From NCBI GenBank assembly GCA_963836405.1, contig CAWIJL010000013.1, forward strand, positions 62,001-126,000: a stretch of DNA of 64,000 bases. The letters are read 5' to 3'. This stretch comes from CAWIJJ01 sp963836405. Lineage in GTDB: Bacteria > Acidobacteriota > Terriglobia > Bryobacterales > Bryobacteraceae. A program made the translations under genes and the position numbers. The notes beneath the pieces were generated by a model. It was not told the DNA's origin and made no database searches. It saw nothing but the letters and a program-made list of their open reading frames with translations. Positions 26,511 through 34,570 of this stretch are shown in pieces; within the stretch, counting starts at the first letter, position 1; each line of letters opens with the position of its first letter.

Positions 26511-26605
26511 CAATATGGAAAAGTTCGACAGTCTTTTCTTGCCACCTGCGCCGATTCCCGCACTTCTTGCGCGTCTTGGTCAGTAGCACTCATTCGAGAG
26601 GGTAA

Positions 26606-27865
26606 ATGTCAAAACTCAAACCCGCACTTCTAGTAACGCTCCTTTGCGCCGCCCGCGCCGGCGCGCAGGAGCAGGAATCGCGCGCTGCCGAAATCGCGGC
26701 GGAGCAGGAACGCAAGGCCGCGGAAGCCAGGCCCGCCGAGCGCAATCGCATCGAGCGCGCGCTGATCTATTTCCGCGAAAGCAATGCCCTGGACCGCTTC
26801 CGGGACGGGGCTGCGGGCTTCCGCCTGAAGCTCGGAGGCCTCGCCCCGGGCAGCGGCTTTGCGTTCGGGCCCGCCTTCCGGCGTACGGACCTGCTCGACG
26901 GGCAGCTTACCCTGGACGCCGGCTACCAGGCCTCCTTCCAAGGCGCCCACAAGGCCGAGGCTCGCGTCTGGCTGCCGAAACTCGCCAATGGCCGCGCCTT
27001 TGCCGGCCTCTATGCCGTGCGCCATAACTACCCGACCCTGAGTTACTACGGCAGCGGACCGCGCTCGGAAAAAAACGGGCGCAGCGATTTCCGCCTGGAA
27101 GATACGGCCTTCGACGCCACCGCCGGCCTGTATCTTACGCCGCGCCTAACCACCGGCATCTCCGCCGGTTATCTGTTCAATAACATCGGATCGGGAACCG
27201 ACTCCCGCTACGTATCCGCCGAGCGGATCTACACGCCCCTACAGGCGCCCGGAATCGATTTCCAATCGAACTTTCTGCGCACCGGCGCCTTTGCTCAATA
27301 CGACTGGCGCGATAATCCCGACGGCCCCCGCCGCGGCGGCAACTATTTCGCCCAGTTCGGCGATTATCGCGACCGCACCTTCGGCGCCGCCAACTTCCGC
27401 CGCCTGGATATCGAAGCCCAGCAATACCTTTCCGTCCTCAATCAGCGCCGAGTCTTCGCCTTGCGCGCCCGCTCCACCCTCACCTTCCGCGATGCCGGCG
27501 TGCCGCTGCCGTTCTACATGCAGCCGTCGCTCGGCGGGTCCGAAGATCTCCGCGGCTACCGCCCGTTCCGCTTCCGCGACAACAACCTGGTGGTGTTCAA
27601 TGGCGAATACCGCTGGGAAGTGTTCAGCGGCCTCGACATGGCCCTGTTCGCCGACGCCGGCAAGGTCTTCGCCCACAAGTCCGAATTCAACCTGAGCCGC
27701 CTCGAGAGCGACGCCGGCTTCGGTTTCCGTTTTAACGCGCGGAACCGGACCTTTCTGCGCCTCGATGTCGCGTTTAGTCATGAGGGATATCAAGTTTGGA
27801 TAAAGTTCGGCAATCTTTTCAAGCGGGGTCCGGTGCACACTTCCAGCAGCATGGGGGACTTCTAA
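26606..27865 (+). CDS. Omp85-like outer-membrane beta-barrel protein
   Basis: 419 residues with a signal peptide (MSKLKPALLVTLLCAARAGA) and an Ala/Glu-rich helical stretch (22-50). The rest is beta-barrel: alternating strands, the segment PSLGGSEDLRGYRPFRFRDN, which is the Omp85 LRGY-type L6 loop motif (here LRGYRPFRF), and FNGEYRWEVFSGLDMALFAD. It matches surface antigen (D15)/BamA-like C-terminal barrels and has no POTRA domains. It ends 1 nt before the kinase-like gene and begins the three-gene operon. A role in secreting or anchoring the partner is inferred. Confidence 0.75.
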   Translation: MSKLKPALLVTLLCAARAGAQEQESRAAEIAAEQERKAAEARPAERNRIERALIYFRESNALDRFRDGAAGFRLKLGGLAPGSGFAFGPAFRRTDLLDGQLTLDAGYQASFQGAHKAEARVWLPKLANGRAFAGLYAVRHNYPTLSYYGSGPRSEKNGRSDFRLEDTAFDATAGLYLTPRLTTGISAGYLFNNIGSGTDSRYVSAERIYTPLQAPGIDFQSNFLRTGAFAQYDWRDNPDGPRRGGNYFAQFGDYRDRTFGAANFRRLDIEAQQYLSVLNQRRVFALRARSTLTFRDAGVPLPFYMQPSLGGSEDLRGYRPFRFRDNNLVVFNGEYRWEVFSGLDMALFADAGKVFAHKSEFNLSRLESDAGFGFRFNARNRTFLRLDVAFSHEGYQVWIKFGNLFKRGPVHTSSSMGDF

Positions 27866-27866
27866 A

Positions 27867-29489
27867 ATGAGAATGCAATCGTTCGCCATTCTAGCAGCGG
27901 CAGCGTCGCTTACGCCGCTCATTCTGCCGGCGGCCAATAACGAGCCGCGCAAGAAGTTCTTCACCGACGATCCGCTGTGGAGCATGCCCCGTCCGGCGGC
28001 GGCCCGCAGCGTCACTCCGCGCAAGCTGAGCGAGTATTACGATTTCTTCGAGAACACGCTGTTTAAGCCCGGCGAAAGGGCGAAGAGTCACGGCGAGTAT
28101 CTTCCGTCCCAGGCCATCAACACCGTGGATGAAGCGCCGGACAGCGCCTGGTACACCAACCGCCACGCCACCCGCCGCATGAGCATCGACGAGCTCAAAC
28201 GTGGTCCGGGTAACGAGCAGCCTCCCGCCGCGGGCGACTGGACCGTAGTCGCCGCCAAAAACGAAGGGATCACGCCGGGATTCCGCATCCGCGATGCCGC
28301 CGGACGCCTGTACCTTCTCAAGTTCGACCCGCTCTCGAATCCCGAAATGGCCAGCGCGGCCGACGTCATCGTGTCCAAGTTCCTGTACGCGCTCGGATAC
28401 AACGTTCCCGAAAACTACGTCGTGTATTTCGAAGCCTCCCGCCTCGCCATCGGAACCGAAGCGACGCTCAAGGATTCGGCCGGGCACAAGCGCGTCCTCA
28501 CCCGTCGCGATGTGGCCGAAATGCTGGCGCGCACACCGCGCAGCCGCGACGGACGGTACCGCGCGCTCGCGAGCCGCCTCATCGACGGCCAGCCCGTCGG
28601 TCCATTCGTCTATCACGGCACGCGTCCCGACGATCCCAACGACCTCGTTCCCCACGAGCATCGCCGCGATCTGCGCGGCCTCCGCACCCTCTGCGCCTGG
28701 CTCGGGCACGACGATTCCAAGTCGCTCAACACGCTGGATGTGTTGGTGCAGGAAGGCGGCATCCCCGTGGTCAAACATCATCTGATCGATTTCGGCGCAT
28801 CGCTCGGCAGCGCCAGTTTCGCCCCCAACAGCCCGCGCGACGGCCACACCTACCTGTTCTCGTGGCGCGATTCGGCCGCGCAGTTCTTCTCCTTCGGCCT
28901 CTACGCCCCCCGCTGGCAGCACGCCAAATTCGCGGACATCCCCGCGGCCGGCCGCTTCGAATACACTACCTTCGATCCGCGGAAATGGGTTCCCGATTAT
29001 CCCAACGCCGCGTTCGCCAACGAGAATCCGGCCGACCGCCTGTGGGCGGCACGCAAGATCGCCGCGTTCACCGACGACGAAATCTACGCTATCGTCTCCA
29101 CCGGCGAATACACCAGCCAGGCTGCCGCGGACTGGGTTTCCCGCTGCCTGATCGAGCGGCGCAACAAAATCCTGCGCGCGTTCCTCACCGGCACTGCCGC
29201 CCTGGACGGCTTTGAGGTGCGGGAGGGACGGCTCGAATATCGCAGCCTCGCCTCGCTCGTGCCTGGTGACCTGAACATCGAGTGGTCGGTCTTCGATAAC
29301 CGCACCGGCGAGCACCGCACCATGGCCGTCGAGGGATGGACCGTCCCGTCGGCTTCGGGCGCCGAGTACCTTTGCGCACAAATCGAAGCGGCCGCGGGCC
29401 CGAAACTTCTGGTTTACATGAGCCTTCGCGCTGGCCAGCCGCGCGTTGTGGGAGTAGAGAGAGATTTCATCGCTGCAAAGGGGAACTGA
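27867..29489 (+). CDS. Exported kinase-fold protein (PI3K/HipA/Fam20-like motifs)
   Basis: 540 residues with a signal peptide (AILAAAASLTPLILPAAN). Kinase-like elements are in order: a nucleotide-loop-like ITPGFRIRDAAGRLYLLKFD with Lys152; the catalytic-loop-like LGHDDSKSLNTLDVL (H281, D282/D283, N288); and HHLIDFGASLGS with the metal-binding DFG at 308-310. The D...N / IDFGxxLG spacing is closest to PI3K/PI4K-type and HipA or Fam20C-like kinases. I infer an ATP-using phosphotransferase or pseudokinase outside the cytoplasm. The gene is 1 nt after the Omp85-like gene and 2 nt before the nucleotide carrier. The call is motif-based only. Confidence 0.6.
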   Translation: MRMQSFAILAAAASLTPLILPAANNEPRKKFFTDDPLWSMPRPAAARSVTPRKLSEYYDFFENTLFKPGERAKSHGEYLPSQAINTVDEAPDSAWYTNRHATRRMSIDELKRGPGNEQPPAAGDWTVVAAKNEGITPGFRIRDAAGRLYLLKFDPLSNPEMASAADVIVSKFLYALGYNVPENYVVYFEASRLAIGTEATLKDSAGHKRVLTRRDVAEMLARTPRSRDGRYRALASRLIDGQPVGPFVYHGTRPDDPNDLVPHEHRRDLRGLRTLCAWLGHDDSKSLNTLDVLVQEGGIPVVKHHLIDFGASLGSASFAPNSPRDGHTYLFSWRDSAAQFFSFGLYAPRWQHAKFADIPAAGRFEYTTFDPRKWVPDYPNAAFANENPADRLWAARKIAAFTDDEIYAIVSTGEYTSQAAADWVSRCLIERRNKILRAFLTGTAALDGFEVREGRLEYRSLASLVPGDLNIEWSVFDNRTGEHRTMAVEGWTVPSASGAEYLCAQIEAAAGPKLLVYMSLRAGQPRVVGVERDFIAAKGN

Positions 29490-29491
29490 TT

Positions 29492-30937
29492 ATGCCATTC
29501 AGGAGCACAAGCGAACTCGAGAACAACCCACCGGCTGACATGCCGCGGGACATCGATGTCCCGCGGCCCGCTGGACCCGCGGCGCGCCTGCTCTCCCTTT
29601 TCACCTGCGTGAAGAGCGGAGAGTACGGTGCGGCCCTGCTGATGGGGATGAACGCTTTCCTGGTTCTGACCGCTTACTATTTGCTGAAGACGGTGCGGGA
29701 AGCGCTCATCCTGACGCAGGGCGGCGCGGAGGTCAAATCGTATTCGGCCGCGGCGCAGGCCGCCATTCTGCTGCTCCTGGTGCCGCTCTACAGCCGCATC
29801 ACTTCCCGGCTCAGCCGCGACCGCGCCGTCATGGGCGTCACGCTGTTCTTCATCGTCAATCTGGTGCTGTTCGCGCTGGCCGGCGTCTGGGGCATGCGCA
29901 TCGGCGTTGCGTTCTTCGTCTGGGTGGGCGTGTTCAACGTCACCGTCATCGCGCAGTTCTGGGCCTTCGCGAGCGACGTCTGGACCGAAGAGCAGGGCAA
30001 ACGCCTGCTGCCGGTGGTCGGCATGGGCAGTTCGCTCGGCGCTTTCGCGGGCGCCAAACTCGCCGGACCGCTGTTCAAGATGACCGGGCCGTATCAGATC
30101 ATGATGGTGGCCGCAGGACTGCTCGTGGTTTGCGTGCTGGCCACGCTGCTGATCGACCGCCGCTTCGCGCAGGCCTCACCGCAGGGCGCCGCCAAAGCCA
30201 AAGAGAAACTGGCCGCCGGCGACGGCTTCAAAATGGTCTTCGCCAACAAATACCTGCTGTTGATCGCGGCATTCGTGCTGCTGCTCAACGTGGTCAACAC
30301 CTCCGGCGAATTCCTGCTCGGCCGGATGGTGGTGAGCGAAGCCGAGAAGATCGCGGGCGGCTCGGCCGAATTACGGCGCGCGTTCATCGGAGAGTTCTAC
30401 TCCAACTTCTACGGTTGGGTGGGAATCAGCGGCTTGCTGATCCAGTTCTTCCTGGTATCGCGCGTGTTCAAGCACATCGGCGTGCGCGCCGCGCTGTTCA
30501 TCGTGCCGTGCATCGCCCTCGGCGGGTACGCGCTGCTGGCGCTGGCGCCGGCGTTGGCCGTGGTCCGGTTCGCCAAGATCCTCGAGAACTCGGGCGATTA
30601 CTCGCTGCAGAACAGCGCGCGCCACGCCCTCTTCCTGCGCACCTCCCGCGCCGCGCGGTACAAGGCCAAGGCTGCCATCGACACCTTCTTCTGGCGCGCC
30701 GGGGACATGGTGCAGGCCGGTATCGTGATGCTCGGCGTGAGGCTCGGTTTCACCACCGCCGATTATGCCGCGGCGACCATGGCGTTGACAGTAGTTTGGC
30801 TGGGCGTTGTGGCCCTGCTGTTCCGCGAATACGGCTCCGATCCGGAGCGCGCTCCACGGCATATCCGCATGATCGCGCGCACCCATGCGACCACCACCGT
30901 GATTCTGCGGCCCCAGGCGTGCCAAACGGGACGATAG
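29492..30937 (+). CDS. NTT-family (ATP/ADP translocase-like) nucleotide transporter
   Basis: 481 residues from ATG 29492 (AAAGGGGA upstream). Twelve hydrophobic segments and the family signatures YLLKTVREALILTQGGAEVK, WVGVFNVTVIAQFWAFASDV, GKRLLPVVGMGSSLGAFAGA, ENSGDYSLQNSARHALFL and KAKAAIDTFFWRAGDM place it in the NTT/TlcC-like group of MFS-related carriers. Related proteins in intracellular parasites exchange ATP for ADP; free-living bacteria have uncharacterised members like this one. As the last gene of the operon it could move nucleotides to or from the periplasm, where the kinase-like protein is. Confidence 0.8.
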   Translation: MPFRSTSELENNPPADMPRDIDVPRPAGPAARLLSLFTCVKSGEYGAALLMGMNAFLVLTAYYLLKTVREALILTQGGAEVKSYSAAAQAAILLLLVPLYSRITSRLSRDRAVMGVTLFFIVNLVLFALAGVWGMRIGVAFFVWVGVFNVTVIAQFWAFASDVWTEEQGKRLLPVVGMGSSLGAFAGAKLAGPLFKMTGPYQIMMVAAGLLVVCVLATLLIDRRFAQASPQGAAKAKEKLAAGDGFKMVFANKYLLLIAAFVLLLNVVNTSGEFLLGRMVVSEAEKIAGGSAELRRAFIGEFYSNFYGWVGISGLLIQFFLVSRVFKHIGVRAALFIVPCIALGGYALLALAPALAVVRFAKILENSGDYSLQNSARHALFLRTSRAARYKAKAAIDTFFWRAGDMVQAGIVMLGVRLGFTTADYAAATMALTVVWLGVVALLFREYGSDPERAPRHIRMIARTHATTTVILRPQACQTGR

Positions 30938-30953
30938 ATCCCAGGCACGCCTG
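30914..30953 (+). terminator. Inverted repeat at the end of the kinase-carrier operon
   Basis: CAGGCGTGCC (30914-30923) and GGCACGCCTG (30944-30953) form a perfect 10-bp GC-rich stem with a 20-nt loop spanning the stop codon at 30937, followed by TTCCTT. No long U run follows, so it may be a weak or Rho-assisted terminator. Confidence 0.4.
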
Positions 30954-31008
30954 TTCCTTGGCGGCATGGCCGGGAAACCTTTCTCAGAAACGGTTATCGT
31001 GAATCTGA

Positions 31009-31491
31009 ATGACTGGTTTCCCGATGCTGGCCGTTACCTGGCAAACCTTCGCCTCCGATATTCTGCGCCTCGGACTAGCGTTTCTGCTCGCCTTGCCGAT
31101 CGGATGGAACCGTGAGCGGGCGGAACGGACGGCGGGCGTGCGGACGTTTCCCATCGTCGCCCTCGCCGCCTGCGGTTTCGTGATGATCGGAACGGCGATA
31201 CCGGGCTCCACGGCCGAAAGCTATTCGAGAATCCTGCAAGGTCTCATTGTGGGCATCGGCTTCGTGGGAGGAGGAGCGATATTGCGGGACAAAGGTGGGG
31301 TGACCGGCACCGCGACCGCTGCCAGTATCTGGAATATCGGAATCGTCGGCGCCGCCGTTGGGCTGAGCCAGTACCACATCGCGGTGATCCTGGCCGCCAT
31401 CAACCTCGTAACGCTCAAGTTCCTGACGCCGATCAAGCACCAGATCGATCCGCCTCCGGAGGATCCCGGCGACCGGCTGACGGGCAAGTAG
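31009..31491 (+). CDS. MgtC/SapB-family membrane protein
   Basis: 160 residues. Four to five membrane helices with the MgtC signatures LRLGLAFLLALPIGWNRERA, AGVRTFPIVALAACGFVMIG, GIGFVGGGAILRD and GTATAASIWNIGIVGAAVGL. The family modulates ATP synthase and Mg/phosphate homeostasis and is a virulence factor in some pathogens; the C-terminal soluble domain found in Salmonella MgtC is absent. It sits 70 bp after the operon end and may be separate. Confidence 0.85.
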   Translation: MTGFPMLAVTWQTFASDILRLGLAFLLALPIGWNRERAERTAGVRTFPIVALAACGFVMIGTAIPGSTAESYSRILQGLIVGIGFVGGGAILRDKGGVTGTATAASIWNIGIVGAAVGLSQYHIAVILAAINLVTLKFLTPIKHQIDPPPEDPGDRLTGK

Positions 31492-31541
31492 GGCGACCCG
31501 CCGTCGCGACGACATCGCCCTGGAGTGTACTTGGCACTTGC

Positions 31542-32453
31542 TCAGGCTGCCTGCGCCGCCACTGTCCGCAGCAGTTTCAGTAACGTCTCTCGCTCGAAGG
31601 TGGACAGGTGCTCGCGGAAATACTTCGAAAGCTTATCCTTTACGTTGTAAAACATCAGCCGCTGCAGCAGATCCTTGGCCTGTTTGGGAGGGACTCTTCC
31701 GAACAGCTCCTTCAGTTTCTCCGCCCTGGCGGTGTACCCTCTGACGTCGCTTGCCTGGAAGCGCTTCGCGAGTTCCTCCTCAATCGGTCCCTCGGGGTAG
31801 TAGACGACTACCTTCAGCGTTGAGGTCGGAAGCGGCTGGACCCCGTTCTTGTATAACTCGAAGTCGCCCGGCGGTATGTTTCGAAACTGCGCGTCCTTCT
31901 TCAGTCCTTTGCGCACAATTTCTTGGATGTAGGGAAACAGCTCGTCTGTTTCCTTCAGTCCGCGGTCGACCCAGTTCTCGACAACCGTGGCTTGCTGCTC
32001 CGTGTTGTAGTCGTTCCAAGCCTCACCCGGCTCGTAATCGTAGCTTCCGATCGTCTCGGCGTGTATCTTGCCGATGACGACGTTCTCGCCCCTGTAGTAT
32101 TGCCAGACGTGCGTCATCTCGTGGACCAGAAGGCCGCGGATCGTCCCGTAGTTGTCGCCGAGTACACTGCTCGTCCCGGAGTGCGATGTCAGATCGTACG
32201 AGGCAAGGTCGCCCAAGTTGATCACGTACCGCACATTCGGTGTCTGCCGGTATCCTGCATTGCTGGTAGTGGATGTCCACGGTGCTCCACCCCAACCCAG
32301 GCCGTTGCCAATTCCGATCTCCCTCCACGGCGGCAGGGTGTTCCCAAATACTCTGTACAGCAACTGTTGTTCCGGTGGATTCAACAGGCGGTAGAATTCC
32401 GGTTTTCTCATTTTCATAACCATGAAAGCGAGATCGAGCCCCGGATTTCGCAA
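31542..32453 (-). CDS. Putative zinc metallopeptidase-like protein (HExxH)
   Basis: 303 residues; no signal peptide. LLVHEMTHVWQYYRGEN is a classical HExxH zinc site with the HVWQ continuation seen in vgr-related and DUF4157-like metalloproteins. Downstream YDYEPGEAWNDYNTEQQATV could supply the third ligand. The C-terminal third is helical and basic (LSKYFREHLSTFERETLLKL). The 5' part (32338-32452) is duplicated 770 bp downstream. Target and role unknown. Confidence 0.6.
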   Translation of the reverse strand: MRNPGLDLAFMVMKMRKPEFYRLLNPPEQQLLYRVFGNTLPPWREIGIGNGLGWGGAPWTSTTSNAGYRQTPNVRYVINLGDLASYDLTSHSGTSSVLGDNYGTIRGLLVHEMTHVWQYYRGENVVIGKIHAETIGSYDYEPGEAWNDYNTEQQATVVENWVDRGLKETDELFPYIQEIVRKGLKKDAQFRNIPPGDFELYKNGVQPLPTSTLKVVVYYPEGPIEEELAKRFQASDVRGYTARAEKLKELFGRVPPKQAKDLLQRLMFYNVKDKLSKYFREHLSTFERETLLKLLRTVAAQAA

Positions 32454-32512
32454 AGAGCCGCCACATCTAAGGGAAGCAGATCGGACAGATTGACCCGCAG
32501 CGGGCCATTACA

Positions 32513-32749
32513 ATGGGGGCGAGGACACAACCAGTGCCACGTCAATTCGACGTCGTGATTGAACGCGATTCAGAGGGCTATTACATCGCTTCCGTTCCCC
32601 AGATCCCCAACTGTCATACGCAGGCGCGTTCGCTCGACGAGGTCACCGAGCGCATTCGCGAATCCATCGCGCTATGTCTGGAAGTGGAAGGTGCGCCGGA
32701 ACAGGAACTGGAGTTCATCGGCATTCAGCGCGTGACCGTCGCTGCATGA
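32513..32749 (+). CDS. hicB: HicB antitoxin (first pair)
   Basis: 78 residues; ATG 32513 or GTG 32534 are possible starts. FDVVIERDSEGYYIASVPQI, PNCHTQARSLDEVTERIRES is the partially degraded RNase-H-like HicB domain. It would bind and silence the HicA toxin and repress their promoter. No C-terminal DNA-binding domain is present, so it is the short HicB class. Its stop overlaps the toxin start (ATGA). Confidence 0.85.
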   Translation: MGARTQPVPRQFDVVIERDSEGYYIASVPQIPNCHTQARSLDEVTERIRESIALCLEVEGAPEQELEFIGIQRVTVAA

Positions 32750-33180
32750 GCCGAACCCCGCGCGTAACGGGCGCCGAACTCACTGCCGCGCTCGCGAACG
32801 CTGGTTTCCGCATGCTGCGCGTCAAAGGCAGCCATCATTTCCTCCGCCATCAGGACGGGCGGAACACAGTAGTGCCCTCGCATTCAGGCGAGATTATCGG
32901 CCCCGGTCTCCTGCATAAGATCCTTCGGGATTGCCAAATGACGGCTGAGCGACTGTCGGAATCCATTAGTCCCTTCCTTCCCTCTCACTGCAAATCGAAC
33001 GGCAGCCAGTGGCTCTCGCCGCCGGACGCAAACTCCAGCCGCTCCTCGCCGCCAACCGCCGCCCCGTCCGCCGGCCGCAGTGCGTTGCCGTTCACACTCA
33101 GCTCGCCCGGCGGCAGGGTGTTCCTAAATACTGTGTACAGCAATCCGGCGGTAGGAATTCCGGTTTTCGCATTTTTATAA
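32746..33180 (+). CDS. hicA: HicA toxin (first pair), run-on 3' end
   Basis: The core MSRTPRVTGAELTAALANAG, FRMLRVKGSHHFLRHQDGR and LLHKILRDCQMTAERLSE is a normal HicA mRNA-interferase with its catalytic His in KGSHHFL. HicA proteins end about there (about 75 residues), but this frame continues 70 residues more through duplicated pirin and metallopeptidase sequence. The original stop seems to have been lost at the duplication junction. Activity of the extended form is uncertain. Confidence 0.75.
   Translation: MSRTPRVTGAELTAALANAGFRMLRVKGSHHFLRHQDGRNTVVPSHSGEIIGPGLLHKILRDCQMTAERLSESISPFLPSHCKSNGSQWLSPPDANSSRSSPPTAAPSAGRSALPFTLSSPGGRVFLNTVYSNPAVGIPVFAFL
32986..33107. repeat. Duplicate of pirin-gene 3' end (copy B1)
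   Basis: 122 bp matching the 3' end of the pirin gene (33851-33972) with about ten mismatches and no gaps. It is directly joined to copy A2. Its presence downstream of the first hicBA pair mirrors pirin downstream of the second pair. Confidence 0.75.
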
Positions 33181-33214
33181 CCAGAAGAGCGAGATCGGGG
33201 GCCGGATTTCGCAA
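33108..33214. repeat. Duplicate of metallopeptidase-gene 5' end (copy A2)
   Basis: 107 bp matching 32338-32452 with several mismatches and one short internal deletion. It abuts copy B1 exactly and precedes the second toxin-antitoxin pair, so the unit [peptidase 5' - hicBA - pirin 3'] was duplicated in tandem. Confidence 0.7.
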
Positions 33215-33376
33215 GCTATGGTCGGGGACCTCGGCACAACGTGGGATCCAACAGGAGTGGCCCAGTTGATTGGGCCGCGAGCGCGGCCGCAGGCATATCT
33301 GTTTCCCGGCTCCGAAAACGAGCCGTTGGGGTGCCAAGTCAGGAACGGGAAATGCCCGTTAGTCTCCGAACGTTGC

Positions 33377-33592
33377 CTATCGGATATCTCGGAACTCTTC
33401 AATGCCGATTCCCAGTTGCTGGAGAATTCTGTGGAACAGCGGCGGACCGATGTCTCGTGCACCGTGTATCGGTATGGTGACGGCACGGCCGTCCGCGTGG
33501 ATCCATCTTTCGTGACTCCCTGTCTGGCGGCGCAGTTCAAATCCCAAACGGCTCGCAGCGCGGCGAAACTCGTCGGCACGGGCGCTAGGCAT
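33377..33592 (-). CDS. hicA: HicA-like toxin (second pair)
   Basis: 71 residues from ATG 33592: MPSARADEFRRAASRLGFEL, RRQTGSHERWIHADGR and LFHRILQQLGIGIEEF match HicA, with the catalytic His in TGSHERW. It is only distantly related to the first HicA of the window and is in the opposite orientation. Its start overlaps the end of the HicB gene by 8 nt. Confidence 0.8.
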   Translation of the reverse strand: MPSARADEFRRAASRLGFELRRQTGSHERWIHADGRAVTIPIHGARDIGPPLFHRILQQLGIGIEEFRDIR

Positions 33593-33797
33593 GCGCGATT
33601 TCGGTCGTGTCGAGTGGCAGGGAGATGCCGTTGTCGCGGTATTCGCTCGCAATCATCTCGAACACCTGTTCGAGTTCCGCGAGGGCGCCCTCTTTAGTGG
33701 GCATCAGTGCGTAGCACCCTGAGATCGCCGGAACCTCCGCAACCCAGCCATCGGGTTGGTTTCGGTACAGCACCACCTTGTAGTCGTCCAGGGTCAT
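33585..33797 (-). CDS. hicB: HicB-like antitoxin (second pair)
   Basis: 70 residues: VVLYRNQPDGWVAEVPAISG, CYALMPTKEGALAELEQVFE. The short HicB fold with the conserved GWVAEVPAISGCYA strand. It precedes and overlaps its HicA partner, the same antitoxin-first order as the first pair. No DNA-binding tail is seen. Confidence 0.8.
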   Translation of the reverse strand: MTLDDYKVVLYRNQPDGWVAEVPAISGCYALMPTKEGALAELEQVFEMIASEYRDNGISLPLDTTEIAHA

Positions 33798-33849
33798 TCC
33801 ACCCTTATTCTATGCTAACCTCGCACATTTCCGGTTCTGCCGCCCCCCC

Positions 33850-34542
33850 TCACTGCAAATCGAACAGCAGCCAGTGGCTCTCGCCGCCGGACGCAAAATC
33901 CAGCCGCTCTTCGCCGCCCACCGCCGCCCCGTCTCCCGGCCGCAGTTCGTTGCCGTTCACACTCAGCTCGCCCTCGATGAGCTGAATCCACGCCGACCGT
34001 CCCAGCGCCAGTTCATGCCGCAGCGTTCCGCCGTTCATCTTCGCCACGTACACGTCCGCGTCCCGGTGGATCGGCAGCGAATCTTCGCGCCCGCTCTTGG
34101 AGGCGATCAGGTTCAGCCTGCCCGGTTCCATCTCGCGGAACGACTTCTCCGAATACCGCGGCGTCACGCCTCGCTCATCGGGCATGATCCAGATCTGTAG
34201 AAAATGCACCGGCTCCACCGGAGACGGATTGTACTCGCTGTGCAGGATGCCCGTGCCCGCGCTGATGCGCTGCACTTCCCCCGCCTTCATCTGCGCGCGA
34301 TTCCCCATGCTGTCCTGGTGCTCCAGAATGCCCGACACCACGTAGGAGATGATCTCCATATCGCGGTGCGGGTGCATGCCGAATCCCTGTCCGCCGCTCA
34401 CGCGGTCTTCGTTGATCACGCGCAGCGACCGGAACTGCACGTGTTCCGGATCGTAGTAATCGGCGAACGAAAATGTGTGATGGCTGTCGAGCCAGCCGTG
34501 GTTGGCGTGCCCGCGCTGTTCCGAACTTCTGATGGCGATCAT
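33850..34542 (-). CDS. Pirin-family protein
   Basis: 230 residues with the bicupin features FGMHPHRDMEIISYVVSG and RISAGTGILHSEYNPS; His, His and Glu in these motifs bind iron in pirins with quercetinase activity. Length and domain layout match YhhW-like pirins. It shares a short divergent promoter region with the PAS sigma-54 activator. Its 3' end has a copy at 32986-33107. Confidence 0.9.
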   Translation of the reverse strand: MIAIRSSEQRGHANHGWLDSHHTFSFADYYDPEHVQFRSLRVINEDRVSGGQGFGMHPHRDMEIISYVVSGILEHQDSMGNRAQMKAGEVQRISAGTGILHSEYNPSPVEPVHFLQIWIMPDERGVTPRYSEKSFREMEPGRLNLIASKSGREDSLPIHRDADVYVAKMNGGTLRHELALGRSAWIQLIEGELSVNGNELRPGDGAAVGGEERLDFASGGESHWLLFDLQ

Positions 34543-34570
34543 TTCTTTTGAACCTTTCGGTACTCGTAAA

